The notes: generated by a model not told the origin, from the sequence alone. Positions 1 to 9,003 are shown, counted from the stretch's first letter. The stretch is 64,000 nt of DNA from Geomonas oryzisoli (GCF_018986915.1 NZ_CP076723.1:4244228-4308227); one strand, 5' to 3'. Made by a program: numbers and translations.

Positions 1-458
1 CCCTCCTCGTAGCCGGTACGGCGCGGCACCTCGCCGGTCAGGAAGACGCCGGGGACGACTTCCCGGAAGGCGTCGCTGTAGGAGAAGCTGGCGCCAAGGC
101 CGGTGAGAAATTCCTCCGAGTAGGGCACCCCGACCGAGCGGGCACTCCCCTCGCGCAGCACGTAGCGCCGGGTGAAGATCTCGGGGTGGGCCAGGACCCG
201 CTTGGGACCCGCCGCCTGCAACAGCGGCCACAGCCCGCCGGCATGGTCGTAATGCCCGTGGGAGAGCACCACCTGGTCCACGCTCTTCAGGTCGATGTTC
301 ATGCGCTGGGCGTTGTGCAGCAGCGTGTGCCCCCCGCCCGTGTCGAAGAGCAGCGACTGGTCCCCTGCCTGCACCAGCGCGGCAAAACCGTGCTCGCCCA
401 GGGTCCCGGAGATCGAGCCGGCGCTGTTGTCGCAGAGGACCTTGATGCGGCAGATCAT
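1..458 (-). CDS. MBL-fold metallo-hydrolase (C-terminus cut by window edge)
   Basis: About 152 residues are present; the 3' end lies beyond the left edge. The start ATG overlaps the stop of the upstream DUF2892 gene (ATGA). The zinc-binding signature SHGHYDHAGG is clear near residue 75, preceded by the strand LLFDTGGG, as in metallo-beta-lactamase folds. The overall pattern (start ICRIKVLCDN, then GEHGFAALVQAG, then HPEIFTRRYV) resembles the branch annotated as 7,8-dihydropterin-6-methyl-4-(beta-D-ribofuranosyl)aminobenzene-phosphate synthase-like hydrolases. Its substrate cannot be deduced. It is the last visible gene of a minus-strand run that starts with the efflux operon. Confidence 0.85.
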   Translation of the reverse strand, partial: MICRIKVLCDNSAGSISGTLGEHGFAALVQAGDQSLLFDTGGGHTLLHNAQRMNIDLKSVDQVVLSHGHYDHAGGLWPLLQAAGPKRVLAHPEIFTRRYVLREGSARSVGVPYSEEFLTGLGASFSYSDAFREVVPGVFLTGEVPRRTGYEE

Positions 459-667
459 TTGCCGCAGCCCTGCGGCGGCAGCTTGGGCACACCCAGCTTG
501 TCCAGTATGGTCATCATCGGGCACCAGTTGGTGAAGCCGGACTGGAGCAGGTTCAACCCGATGAAGGCGGTGAACCAGAGCCAGCGCGGGTCGTGGTAAT
601 GGGCCAGCGCCAGGGAAATAAGGGTGAAGGTGCCGGCAATCAGTCTCAACAGTCTGTCGATGTACAT
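455..667 (-). CDS. DUF2892 (YgaP-like) small inner-membrane protein
   Basis: 70 residues. The start MYIDRLLRLIAGTFTLISLA and a second hydrophobic segment (LWFTAFIGLNLLQSGFTNWCPM) form the two-helix hairpin of the DUF2892 / YgaP transmembrane family. This family often sits next to or is fused to rhodanese domains; none is fused here. The CP motif in NWCPMM and the CGK tail are usual for the family. An aggaacctcc-type Shine-Dalgarno precedes the ATG, and the stop overlaps the next gene by 4 bp, so the two are translationally coupled. The role is probably sulfur or redox related, by family association only. Confidence 0.85.
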   Translation of the reverse strand: MYIDRLLRLIAGTFTLISLALAHYHDPRWLWFTAFIGLNLLQSGFTNWCPMMTILDKLGVPKLPPQGCGK

Positions 668-681
668 AGGAACCTCCGTTT

Positions 682-770
682 GCTAAAGCGGTTTAGCCGC
701 TAAAGGTCCCCCTTGTCAAAGGGGGATTTAGGGGGATTTTGATCTCGTTCCCAAGGTCCACCTTGGGAAC
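682..770. repeat. Cluster of three intergenic palindromes
   Basis: Three back-to-back inverted repeats: GCTAAA/TTTAGC with a 4-nt loop (682-697), TCCCCCTT/AAGGGGGA (707-726), and GTTCCCAAGGT/ACCTTGGGAAC with an 11-bp perfect arm and 2-nt loop (747-770). A further GCTTGGGAACC half-site lies near 829. They resemble the REP-like palindromes common in Geobacter intergenic DNA and sit between two minus-strand genes. They may stabilise or terminate mRNA. Confidence 0.7.
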
Positions 771-847
771 GCAAAGCCTCTCCGAAGCTACAACTTCCCT
801 CGGATGCAAAGCTGGAGCTTGGGAACCAGGAAAATTGCTTTGCGGAA

Positions 848-1276
848 TCACTTTTTCTGCAGCAGCTCGGCCACCTTTCCCGCCGTGTTGGCGGTGAACT
901 CGACGCAGCGCTTCTTGCCGTCGGCGGTGAGCGCCTTGCAGCAGGTGACGCGGTACTGCTCCTTGAACCAGTGGTGCAACTCCTTGGTCAACGCCGCGGC
1001 CGCCTTGCGGTCCTTGACCGCCAGGCCGATCGCCATGGTGCCGCCGGCGATGGCGCCGCAGATGCAGCCGGCACCGGAACCGCCGCCGAAACCAGAGGCC
1101 AGATGGACCAGTTCATCGCCCGCTTCGGGGATGAATTCGTTCTTTACCGCGGCCAGCACCGCCTCGGCGCAGTGCATCTTCCCGGAGCGGTAGAACCCTT
1201 CGGCCTCGTTGGCGACCTTCTCGGCCACCGACTCGCCGTTCACATTTTCAGCAACATTTTTTCTCAACCAGAACAC
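848..1276 (-). CDS. C-GCAxxG-C-C family protein
   Basis: 142 residues. It carries the defining motif GAGCICGAIAGG (about residues 73-84), an upstream HCAEAVL cysteine (about 36), and the downstream TCCKAL and KKRCVEF cysteines (about 112-125). The family is a small helical, probably metal- or redox-cofactor-binding protein of unproven function, widespread in anaerobes. It follows the RND pump gene by about 20 bp on the same strand, so it is likely co-transcribed with it, but I see no functional link to efflux. Its MFWLRKN start is well supported; the residues are not strongly hydrophobic, so it should be cytoplasmic. Confidence 0.85.
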   Translation of the reverse strand: MFWLRKNVAENVNGESVAEKVANEAEGFYRSGKMHCAEAVLAAVKNEFIPEAGDELVHLASGFGGGSGAGCICGAIAGGTMAIGLAVKDRKAAAALTKELHHWFKEQYRVTCCKALTADGKKRCVEFTANTAGKVAELLQKK

Positions 1277-1297
1277 TAAAAACCTCCTAAAGGCAGG

Positions 1298-4200
1298 TTA
1301 CGGCACCTCAACCTCAACCTGCTTCTTATGTTTCTCCTTCCAGGACTGCACCATGAAATACAGGATCGGGATGGTGATCCTGGAAAGCGTGGTGGAGGCG
1401 ATCTCGCCGCACATCATGGCCAGCGCGAGCCCCTGGAAGATCGGGTCGAACAGGATCACGAAACTCCCCACCACGACGGCCGCGGCCGTGAGCAGCATGG
1501 GACGGAAGCGGACCGCACCGGCGTCGATGATGGCCTCGTCCAGCGCCATCCCCTCCCGGCGTCGCAGTTCCGCGAAATCGATCAGGATGATGGAGTTCCT
1601 GACGATGATTCCCGCCAGGGCGATGAAGCCTATCATACTGGTGGCCGTGAAGAAAGCCCCCATGATGGCGTGCCCCGGCAGGATGCCGATCAGGGTGAGC
1701 GGGATGGGCGCCATGATCACCAGCGGCGTGGTGAAGTCGCGGAACCAGGCGACCACCAGCACGTAGATGAGCACCATCACCGCGGCGAAGGCCGCCCCGA
1801 GGTCACGGAACACCTCGTAGGTGATGTGCCATTCGCCGTCCCACTTGATCCCCGGGCGCTCCTCGCTCCAGGGCTGGGTCGCCGCGCGCTGCTCGATATG
1901 GTAGCCGCCCGGAAGCGGGATGTTGTCGATATCCTTCTGCATCTTGAGGATGGCGTAGACCGGCGCCTCAATCACCCCGGCGACGTCCCCGATCACATAG
2001 ACCACGCTCTTCATGTTCTTGCGGTAGAGGGATTTTTCCTCCACCCCGCGTACCACGCGCACCAGTTCGGAGAGCGGCACGTTCCCTTTGTTCCCGGCCA
2101 CGTAGATGGAGGAGAGCGAGGAGACGTCGCTGCGGGAGCCGACCGGCAGGCGCAGGTTGATCCGCACCGGCTCCTTCTCCTGCGGCACGTGCATGATCCC
2201 CACGTCGGTTCCGCCCACCGCGAGCTTCAGGGTCTGCACCACCTGCGCCGCGTCGACGCCGGAGAGCGCCGCCTTCTCCCGATCCACCTCGAAGCGCAGG
2301 GTCGGATGGTCGTCCTCCTGGTACCAGTCCACGTCGACGACGCCCGGGGTCTGCTTGAAGATGTCGCGTATCTTCCTCGCGATACCCACGCGGCTTGGCT
2401 GGTCGGGGCCGTAGACCTCGGCCACCAGGGTGGACAGGACCGGCGGGCCGGGGGGGATCTCGGCGACCTTGAGGCGGGCGCCGTAACGGTCGGTGATCGC
2501 CTTCAGGGCCGGACGGATCCGTTTCGCGATGTCGTGCGATTGCGCGCTTCTTTCGTCCTTGCTCTCCAGGTTCACCTGGATCTCGGCGACGCTCGGCCCC
2601 TGGCGCAGGTAGTAGTGGCGCACCAGCCCGTTGAAATTGAAGGGGGAGCTGGTGCCGACGTAACTCTGGAAGTCGGTCACTTCCGGTACCTTCCTGAGCG
2701 CGTCGCCGAGCTCGGCCACCATGCGCGCGTTCTCCTCAAGCGTCGTCCCCTCGGGGGCATCGACGATCAGCTGCAGCTCGCTCTTGTTGTCGAACGGGAG
2801 CATCTTGACCGTCACGGCCTTGAAGTAGATCAGCGAACAGGACAGGAGCAGCAGCACCACCACCATGGCGAGGAAGCCGTGGCGTACCCTGGTGTCGTGC
2901 AGGAGCCGCCCCATCATGCGCCGGTAAAAACTGGTCATCCACGTCTCTTCGGGAGGGGCTTCCGTGCCGTAGTGGGACTCACCCTTCATGAAGCGGTAGG
3001 CGAAGTAGGGGGTGACGATGAGCGCGATCAGCAGCGAGAACACCATGGCCATGGACGCGCCCACCGGGATGGGACGCATGTACGGCCCCATGAGCCCCCC
3101 CACGAAGCCCATGGGGAGGATGGAAGCGATGACCGCCAGGGTGGCCAGCATGGTCGGGTTGCCGATCTCGTCCACCGCCCGGACCGCCGCCTCCAGCGGC
3201 TTGAACTTGGTCGTGGTGAAGTAGCGGTGGATGTTCTCCACCACCACGATGGCGTCGTCCACCAGGATGCCGATGGAGAAGATCAGGGCGAACAGCGTGA
3301 TCCGGTTCAGCGTGTAGCCGATCCGGTTGAAGATGAACATGGTGAGCGCAAGCGTCACCGGAATGGCGATGGCCGCCACCGCGCCGGCCCGCCACCCCAT
3401 GAAGACCGCGATCAGGATGGTGACCGAGATGGCCGCGAGGAACATATGGAACAACAGCTCGTCGTTCTTGTCCTTGGCGGTCTCGCCGTAGTTCCTGGTG
3501 ACCGTGACCTGCATCTCCGAGGGGATCAGTTTCCCCTTCTGGAACTCGACCCGCTTCAGGAGGTCTTCGGCTACCCACGTGGCGTTGGCGCCCTTTCTCT
3601 TGGCGATGGCGATGGTGACCGCCGGGTAGTCCGCCGCGCCACCTTTGAGGTTTTTATGGGCCGCCGCCGGACCCAGGCCGAAGAAGACGTAATCCTTGGG
3701 ATCCTGGACCCCGTCGGTCACCGTGGCGACGTCGGAGAGGTAGACCGGCCGACCGTCTTTCACGCTCACCACCAGGCGCCCGGCATCGGCCGGGTCGGCG
3801 ATGAAGCCGCCCGCTTCCAGGCTGTACTCGCGGTTCCCCGAGGCGAAGGTCCCGGCGCGCTGCGACACGTTCGCCTTCTCCAGCGCCCCCATCACGGCGA
3901 GCGGGGTCAGGCCGTATGAGGAGAGTCTGACCGGGTCGAGCCGTACCTTCAGCTCGCGCGACAGCCCCCCCTTGATCTCGGAGTGGGCGACGTTCTCGAC
4001 CTTTTGCAGGTCGTCGCAGAGTTCGCGCGCCACCCGGCGCAGGGCGTTATGGTCGTAGCGGTCGGACCAGAGCGTGAGCGATACGATGGGGACGTCGTCG
4101 ATCGACTTCGAGACCACCAGCGGCTCCCCCGCCCCCGGAGGGAGGAGGTTGCGGTTGCTCATCACCTTGTTGTAGAGCTTGACCAGGGAGTCCTCCATGC

Positions 4201-4516
4201 TCTCGCCGACGAGGAAGCGGACCGTGATGATGCCCATTCCCTGGCGGCTGGCGGAGTAGAGGTACTCGACCCCGTTGATCTCCCAGATCTTCTTCTCGAA
4301 GGTGGTCACCACCCGCTCCTCGACCTCCTTGGGGGAGGAACCGGGCATGGGGAGGTAGATGTCCACCATGGGGACCACGATCTGCGGCTCCTCCTCGCGC
4401 GGCGTCGCGATGACCGAGTAGAGCCCGATCAGCAGCGAAGCCGCCACGATGAGCGGCGTCAGCTTGGAATCTATGAAAGCGCGGGCGATTTTCCCCGCGA
4501 AGCCGAGGTTGTTCAT
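1298..4516 (-). CDS. RND efflux pump, inner-membrane permease
   Basis: 1072 residues, typical of HAE-1/AcrB-like RND permeases. It opens with one TM helix (LIVAASLLIGLYSVIATPRE), then a porter domain, then six TMs, and the pattern repeats. The TM4 proton-relay motif VDDAIVVVENIHR is near residue 420. In TM10 the AcrB lysine position is arginine (IIVRNSIILIDF). The substrate is probably organic, or a dye or metal-complex type; the sequence does not tell. It is the third gene of the tolC-adaptor-pump operon, 12 bp after the adaptor. Alternative CzcA/CusA metal-pump membership is less likely because the two-Asp TM4 motif has the HAE form. Confidence 0.93.
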   Translation of the reverse strand: MNNLGFAGKIARAFIDSKLTPLIVAASLLIGLYSVIATPREEEPQIVVPMVDIYLPMPGSSPKEVEERVVTTFEKKIWEINGVEYLYSASRQGMGIITVRFLVGESMEDSLVKLYNKVMSNRNLLPPGAGEPLVVSKSIDDVPIVSLTLWSDRYDHNALRRVARELCDDLQKVENVAHSEIKGGLSRELKVRLDPVRLSSYGLTPLAVMGALEKANVSQRAGTFASGNREYSLEAGGFIADPADAGRLVVSVKDGRPVYLSDVATVTDGVQDPKDYVFFGLGPAAAHKNLKGGAADYPAVTIAIAKRKGANATWVAEDLLKRVEFQKGKLIPSEMQVTVTRNYGETAKDKNDELLFHMFLAAISVTILIAVFMGWRAGAVAAIAIPVTLALTMFIFNRIGYTLNRITLFALIFSIGILVDDAIVVVENIHRYFTTTKFKPLEAAVRAVDEIGNPTMLATLAVIASILPMGFVGGLMGPYMRPIPVGASMAMVFSLLIALIVTPYFAYRFMKGESHYGTEAPPEETWMTSFYRRMMGRLLHDTRVRHGFLAMVVVLLLLSCSLIYFKAVTVKMLPFDNKSELQLIVDAPEGTTLEENARMVAELGDALRKVPEVTDFQSYVGTSSPFNFNGLVRHYYLRQGPSVAEIQVNLESKDERSAQSHDIAKRIRPALKAITDRYGARLKVAEIPPGPPVLSTLVAEVYGPDQPSRVGIARKIRDIFKQTPGVVDVDWYQEDDHPTLRFEVDREKAALSGVDAAQVVQTLKLAVGGTDVGIMHVPQEKEPVRINLRLPVGSRSDVSSLSSIYVAGNKGNVPLSELVRVVRGVEEKSLYRKNMKSVVYVIGDVAGVIEAPVYAILKMQKDIDNIPLPGGYHIEQRAATQPWSEERPGIKWDGEWHITYEVFRDLGAAFAAVMVLIYVLVVAWFRDFTTPLVIMAPIPLTLIGILPGHAIMGAFFTATSMIGFIALAGIIVRNSIILIDFAELRRREGMALDEAIIDAGAVRFRPMLLTAAAVVVGSFVILFDPIFQGLALAMMCGEIASTTLSRITIPILYFMVQSWKEKHKKQVEVEVP

Positions 4517-4528
4517 GAAGTTCTCCGC

Positions 4529-5626
4529 CTACTGCACCTTGGCGCCGTCCACCATCTTGTCGAGGCCTGCCGTGACCACTTTCTCGCCGGGGGCGAGACC
4601 GGAGAGGATCTCCACGCGCCCCCCCTGGGCGCGACCGGGCTTCACCAGGCGCAGGCGGGCCAAACCTTCGGGCGATACCACCCACACCGAGGTGAGCGAG
4701 GAACGCTGCACCACCGCCGCCGCCGGGACGGCGACCCCTTTGCGCGAGCCGGTCTTGAATAAGGCCTTGCCGTAGCTCCCGGACCGAAGCCCCCTGGAGG
4801 GGAGATCGACCTTGACAGTGAAGGTGCGGGTGGCGGGATCCACCACCGGCACCACCTCGGAAACCCGCCCCGTTTCCGGCGCGCCCTCGACGGCTATGCC
4901 GATCTGGTCACCAGGCTTCACCTTGCCCAGAAGCGTCTCGGGGGCGGCGACCTCCAGCCGGAACCCTTCGTCCCCCTCGACGGTCAAAAGCGGGGTCCCC
5001 GGAAAGACGGTCTGGCCCGCCTCGACCTGCTTGGCGACCACCACGCCGGAAATCGGGGAGACCACCCTCCCGTAACCGGCGACGGCACCGGCCGCCTGGG
5101 CGCCGTGCCGTGCCTGGGCGAGGCGCGCCTGCGCCCTGGCCACCCCTTCAGCCGCCACTTCCTGCGCGGTCTTCCTGGTGTCGTACTCCTGGCGGGTCAC
5201 CGCCTGCTCCGCGAAGAGCCGGGAGTAGCGGTCGAAGGTGACGTCGGCAAGCTTCTTCTGCGCCTGCGCCTCGGAAAGGGCACGGGCCGCCTCCTCGACG
5301 CCGGACGCCGCGCCGGCTGCCGCCGCGCCGCTTTCCACCGCCTCGATGGAGACGAGAAGCTTGCCCCGCCCGACCCGGTCCCCTTCACGGACGAAGACGC
5401 GGCTCACGCTCCCGGGAATCCGGGCGGCGATCTGCGCGCTGTTACGCGCCCGCACCGTGCCGACCGCCTCCTGGAGATCCGGCAGTTCCTCCGCAGCGAG
5501 GGTCACTACCGTGGCGCCATGCACCACCGGCGGCGGCGCCGGAGCGGCGACGTGCCCCTCCTTCTTGCCGCACCCCAAACCGCTCGCTATGAAAAGGGCA
5601 ACAACAGCCGCCCGGTATGCTCTCAT
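4529..5626 (-). CDS. RND efflux periplasmic adaptor (membrane fusion lipoprotein)
   Basis: 365 residues. The signal sequence ends in the lipobox SGLGC with Cys19 as the lipidation site. There follow a barrel-sandwich (lipoyl-like) half near GTVRARNSAQIAARIPGSVS, an alpha-helical hairpin rich in Ala/Glu/Gln (about 105-185), the second lipoyl half (GRVVSPISGVVVAKQVEAGQ), and a beta-barrel plus membrane-proximal domain. This is the usual HlyD/AcrA order. Its start overlaps the stop of the upstream outer-membrane gene (ATGA). It bridges the pump and the TolC-like channel across the periplasm. Confidence 0.93.
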   Translation of the reverse strand: MRAYRAAVVALFIASGLGCGKKEGHVAAPAPPPVVHGATVVTLAAEELPDLQEAVGTVRARNSAQIAARIPGSVSRVFVREGDRVGRGKLLVSIEAVESGAAAAGAASGVEEAARALSEAQAQKKLADVTFDRYSRLFAEQAVTRQEYDTRKTAQEVAAEGVARAQARLAQARHGAQAAGAVAGYGRVVSPISGVVVAKQVEAGQTVFPGTPLLTVEGDEGFRLEVAAPETLLGKVKPGDQIGIAVEGAPETGRVSEVVPVVDPATRTFTVKVDLPSRGLRSGSYGKALFKTGSRKGVAVPAAAVVQRSSLTSVWVVSPEGLARLRLVKPGRAQGGRVEILSGLAPGEKVVTAGLDKMVDGAKVQ

Positions 5627-6966
5627 CGCAGAACCTCCTTGGTAAAGACGCCGGCGCGGAAGTAGATCTCTCCCGTCGCGGCTTGAAAGCCGTTCTCGAC
5701 CTCGACCAGGTTGGCGCGCGCCCGGGTCAGCGCGGTCTCGGCGTCCAGCACCTCGACCAGCGAGGAGAGGCCGTTGCCGAAGCGAAGCGCCACCAGGCGC
5801 CGGCTCTCCTCGGCGTCCCTCACGGCGGACTGCGCGCTCTCCAGCTTCAGGCGCGCCTCCTGGCGGTGCAGCACGCTCTCGGTCACCTGCAGCGCCACTT
5901 CACGGCGCTCGTTTTCCAGCAGTTCCGCCGCGCTCTTGCGAGTCAGCTCCGCCTTCTCCTTGTCGTGGGACCTCTTGCCGCCGTCGAAGAGGTCCCAGCG
6001 CAGGTTCACCCCCACGGTCCAGGAATCCTTGTCGGTACCCAGGGGAAGGTCGCGGTCGTTGATCTGGTAGCTCCCCCGCGCATACAGGGTGGGAAGGTAG
6101 GCATTCTTCGCCTGCCGGACCGCCAGCTCGCCGCGCTGCACCGAGGTCTCGGCCAGCTTGAGGTCCGCCCGGTTCTGCCTGGCCAGGGCGATCAGCTGTT
6201 CCTGCTCCTGCGCCGGCTCCGCCAGGCTGGGCAGCCCGGCCACGTCCAGCGGCTCTCCCTCGCCGCCGCCGACCACGAGGTTGAGCCTCAGGCGCGCGAT
6301 CAGCAGGTCGTTCTTCGCAGAGATCACGCGCTGCTCCGCCTCGGCCACCGAGGTCGCCGTGCGGAGGCGATCCGACTTCAGGCCGATGCCGTCCTTCTCG
6401 CGCACCGCCGCCAGGCGGTCGTGCTCCCGCGCGTTGACCAGCGCCTGGTCGGCCACCTCGCGATAGGCCTGCGCCTTGCGCACCCCCAGGTAGGCCAGGT
6501 AGACGCGGAAGGCGATCTCCTCACGCCTGGCTTCCTCGGAGAGCGCTGCGGCCTCGGAGCCTTTCCCGGCCAGGGCCACCCCGGTGGAGATGCCGAAGTC
6601 GAGCAGCGGCTGCTCCAGCGTCACGGCGCTCTTGAAGTCCCCCCGGGGCGAGGGGTTGTTGAGCGTACCGGCGGCGAAGTCCTTGCCGGGGTTGATGCGT
6701 CCCTCGTCCAGCTTCATCATGAAGACCGTGCTCGGCGTGTTGGAGAGAACCGCCCCGCTCTCAAGACCGACACGGGGGAGGTAACGGCTCCGGCTGGCGG
6801 CCACGTCCTGCTCCGCCGCGCCGCGCTCCAGCGAGGCCGCCTTGAGCAGGTGGTTACTCTCCAGGGCGCGCTTGACCGCCTCCGGCAGCGTGACCACCTC
6901 GCCGAAGGCCGGTGCCGCAAACGACGCGGCCAGCAGAGCGATGAGCGGTAGAAACCTGTGATTCAC
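5623..6966 (-). CDS. TolC-family outer-membrane efflux channel
   Basis: 447 residues starting at GTG after a strong AAGGAGG. A signal peptide (ending APAFG, about residue 22) precedes two repeated Ala/Glu/Leu-rich coiled-coil halves of the OEP family (for example ASLERGAAEQDVAASRSRYL, and later ETSVQRGELAVRQAKNAYLP). It is the first gene of the three-gene tripartite efflux operon. The upstream region holds a good sigma70 promoter and an inverted repeat, so this is where control of the operon should act. No regulator gene is adjacent. Confidence 0.93.
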   Translation of the reverse strand: MNHRFLPLIALLAASFAAPAFGEVVTLPEAVKRALESNHLLKAASLERGAAEQDVAASRSRYLPRVGLESGAVLSNTPSTVFMMKLDEGRINPGKDFAAGTLNNPSPRGDFKSAVTLEQPLLDFGISTGVALAGKGSEAAALSEEARREEIAFRVYLAYLGVRKAQAYREVADQALVNAREHDRLAAVREKDGIGLKSDRLRTATSVAEAEQRVISAKNDLLIARLRLNLVVGGGEGEPLDVAGLPSLAEPAQEQEQLIALARQNRADLKLAETSVQRGELAVRQAKNAYLPTLYARGSYQINDRDLPLGTDKDSWTVGVNLRWDLFDGGKRSHDKEKAELTRKSAAELLENERREVALQVTESVLHRQEARLKLESAQSAVRDAEESRRLVALRFGNGLSSLVEVLDAETALTRARANLVEVENGFQAATGEIYFRAGVFTKEVLR

Positions 6967-6998
6967 CGGAAAACCTCCTTGCCGGTACAGTCAAAATG

Positions 6999-7018
6999 TC
7001 GAATCAAAATATATTCGA
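6999..7018. promoter_or_regulatory. Inverted repeat, candidate operator of the efflux operon
   Basis: TCGAAT-N8-ATTCGA lies just downstream of the -10 box of the efflux promoter, placed where a bound repressor would block transcription. No cognate regulator is adjacent. The half-site core TTCGA is also found in the palindrome at 63056-63075. Confidence 0.45.
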
Positions 7019-7023
7019 ATTCC

Positions 7024-7052
7024 TATATATATGCTCGATCAGCAATTGTCAA
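7024..7052 (-). promoter_or_regulatory. sigma70-type promoter of the tolC-adaptor-RND operon
   Basis: TTGACA (7047-7052), 17-bp spacer, TATATA (7024-7029) on the minus strand. This predicts a leader of about 50 nt before the GTG start at 6966. Confidence 0.6.
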
Positions 7053-7169
7053 GGTAATACCTGTATAAGCAGCAGTTACGGGAGGATTTTGGGAGGGCGA
7101 AACGGAAACATTTTATCACTTAGTAACGGGGCGTCTTCTTTCACATGAAAATTGGCTGGTCGCTGCCTG

Positions 7170-7208
7170 AAAAAAAACCGGCGTGCTCCGCCTGGGGGCA
7201 CGCCGGTC
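7170..7208 (-). terminator. Rho-independent terminator of the DUF815 ATPase gene
   Basis: A 10-bp hairpin (ACCGGCGTGC / GCACGCCGGT) is followed on the minus strand by eight T residues. Confidence 0.85.
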
Positions 7209-7233
7209 TTGGTTTTCGCGAGGAAGCCCTGAG

Positions 7234-8190
7234 TTATGCGGAGGGCTGGTTGAGCAGGTAGCGCCCAACCCAGTGTTTGGAAAATTGCATCGCGGTACGG
7301 CCGCAGCGTTTGGTCTTGTCGTGCGACCACTGGATCGCGTCCAGTTCGAGCTCTTTGCTCCAGGGGATGCTGACGTTGCGGTTTTTCGCCTCGCGCTCGA
7401 CGCACTGGCGCACGGCATCGAGGTAGCGGTCCTGGGTGAAGACGTGGAAGGCGACCCAGAGGCCGAAACGGTCGGAAAGGGAGACCTTTTCCTCCATCGC
7501 CTCGCTCTCCTGCAGCTCCCCGTTCACGTACTTGCCGCCCAAAAGGTCGGTGTTGTACTGCGGCAGCAGGTGGCGTCGGTTCGAGGTGACGTAGATGAGC
7601 ACGTTCTCCGGGGCGGAGTACACCGACCCGTCCAGCGCGCTTTTGAGCATCTTGTAGGAGAGTTCGCCGATCTCGAAGGTGAGGTCGTCGCACAAAAGGA
7701 TGAAGCGGTAGGGCTGGTCCTCGACGGCGCTGAAGATCTCGGAGAGGTAGATCAGGTCTTCCTTCTCCACCTGGATCACGCGCAGTCCCTCGGCGGCGTA
7801 CTCGTTGAGAAGCGCCTTAACCATGGAGGACTTGCCGGTGCCGCGCGAACCCCACAGCAGCGCGTTGTTGGCCGGGAGCCCCTTCAGAAACTGACGCGTG
7901 TTGTACACCATGATCTCTTTCTGCTTCTCGCACCCCAGCAGGTCGTCCAGCCTGGTCTGGTCGGTGACCTTGACCGCCTCCAGGTATCCCGAAAAGGAAT
8001 GACGACGCCAGTTGGCGGCGGGGCAGGTGGCCCAGTTGACGGCCTTCACCGCCCTGGGGAGCAACATTTCGACAGAGCTGAGCACGCGCTCGAGCTGGGC
8101 TACGACCTCCGGTTTCAGATTCAGCATGTACGTTTCCGTCCTTGGTGTGGTGGGCTCCGAACCGGCTGTTTGTTCTGGTGAAACAACCAT
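7234..8190 (-). CDS. DUF815-family AAA ATPase
   Basis: 318 residues from the first ATG. A later ATG at MLNLKPEVV (about residue 22) is also possible and has a more family-like beginning. Walker A is LLWGSRGTGKSS (about residue 110) and Walker B is FILLCDDLTFE (about 168). Sensor-like VTSNRRHL and a C-terminal helical domain follow, giving the usual DUF815 layout. DUF815 proteins are predicted AAA+ ATPases of unestablished function. It is a monocistron, with a promoter upstream and a terminator downstream. Confidence 0.88.
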   Translation of the reverse strand: MVVSPEQTAGSEPTTPRTETYMLNLKPEVVAQLERVLSSVEMLLPRAVKAVNWATCPAANWRRHSFSGYLEAVKVTDQTRLDDLLGCEKQKEIMVYNTRQFLKGLPANNALLWGSRGTGKSSMVKALLNEYAAEGLRVIQVEKEDLIYLSEIFSAVEDQPYRFILLCDDLTFEIGELSYKMLKSALDGSVYSAPENVLIYVTSNRRHLLPQYNTDLLGGKYVNGELQESEAMEEKVSLSDRFGLWVAFHVFTQDRYLDAVRQCVEREAKNRNVSIPWSKELELDAIQWSHDKTKRCGRTAMQFSKHWVGRYLLNQPSA

Positions 8191-8222
8191 GCCTAAGTAA
8201 CCCCCGGTAATTTTGTTAAATC

Positions 8223-8252
8223 TGTATACGTTATCGGAGAGCCCGCTGTCAA
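8223..8252 (-). promoter_or_regulatory. sigma70-type promoter for the DUF815 gene
   Basis: TTGACA (8247-8252), 18-bp spacer, TATACA (8223-8228), about 35 bp upstream of the ATG at 8190. Confidence 0.5.
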
Positions 8253-8266
8253 ATTAAAACAATGTG

Positions 8267-9001
8267 TCAATTGCCGCCACGCCGGTTCTCGCACAAGGCC
8301 CACGCCGTGGCTCCCGGTAACAGAATGCCTGCCCGGGCCAGCGCGATCATCACGGCATTGTCCCATGACAGCATCCTGCCGACCACGCAGGCCAGTAGGC
8401 GCCCGCCGCGCCAGCGCCCACGCTCCCGCACCCTGCCCCAGTGGTAGAGCCGGGATGCCAGGAACCTCGGGATGAGCAACGAGCCGAACAGGTAGCCGGA
8501 ACTGACCACGACCAGACCGGCGCTCCAGGCGAGCTGCTCCACCTGCCTCAGCCGGTAGCGCCGGTAATGACCACGAAACCAGTCATGACCGCTGTAGAGA
8601 GCCTGAAACGCCGGGACGGTGACCAGGACGCGCCCCTTTGCGGCGACGTGCTGCCGCACCAGGCGCTTCAGATACCCCCGGTCGTCCTCGACCCGCTCCA
8701 GGACGTCCAGCAGGATGGTGAGGTCGTACCGGTTCCGGCCCGGGGGAAGCTCACGGCCGTAGCTGATGCCGGGCTCGGGCCCCAGCTCGTTCAGGGCCTC
8801 GGGCAGATCCGGGTCGACCGCCGCCACCTCCTTGCGCGCGAGCCCGCCGAACACGGTCCGGCAGAGATAGCCGTCGCCGCAGCCGACACCGAGCACCTTC
8901 ACCCCCTCGTGGAGCGTGGTGCCCAGCAGGGCGGCCAACGCCCCGGCGCGCGCCCGCTCCCAGGGATGCCTGGCGCGTTCCTCCCTCGTGGTTGCTTCCA
9001 T
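8267..9001 (-). CDS. Class I SAM-dependent methyltransferase
   Basis: 244 residues starting at MEATTREERARHPW. The upstream open frame is a shadow of the PAP2 gene. SAM-binding motif I is VKVLGVGCGDGYLCR; the acidic motif II is AVDPDLPEAL; LTILLDVLERVEDD matches motif IV. The C-terminal third (HDWFRGHYRRYRLRQVEQLA, then a hydrophobic YLFGSLLIPRFLASR) is typical of Methyltransf_11/23 enzymes acting on lipids or polysaccharides. It starts 2 bp after the PAP2 stop, so the two are co-transcribed and may share a membrane-lipid or polyprenyl substrate; that is inference. Confidence 0.82.
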   Translation of the reverse strand: MEATTREERARHPWERARAGALAALLGTTLHEGVKVLGVGCGDGYLCRTVFGGLARKEVAAVDPDLPEALNELGPEPGISYGRELPPGRNRYDLTILLDVLERVEDDRGYLKRLVRQHVAAKGRVLVTVPAFQALYSGHDWFRGHYRRYRLRQVEQLAWSAGLVVVSSGYLFGSLLIPRFLASRLYHWGRVRERGRWRGGRLLACVVGRMLSWDNAVMIALARAGILLPGATAWALCENRRGGN

Positions 9002-9003
9002 GG

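Noticed and set aside
740..800. GGGAACGCAAAGCC resembling part of a GEMM riboswitch
   Set aside because: The GCAAACC element and P3 arm are missing; the sequence is explained by the GTTCCCAAGGT palindrome repeat.
1328..3919. Very long plus-strand open frame opposite the RND pump gene
   Set aside because: Shadow frame from high-GC third positions; composition is His/Asp/Gly/Arg-rich with no domains.
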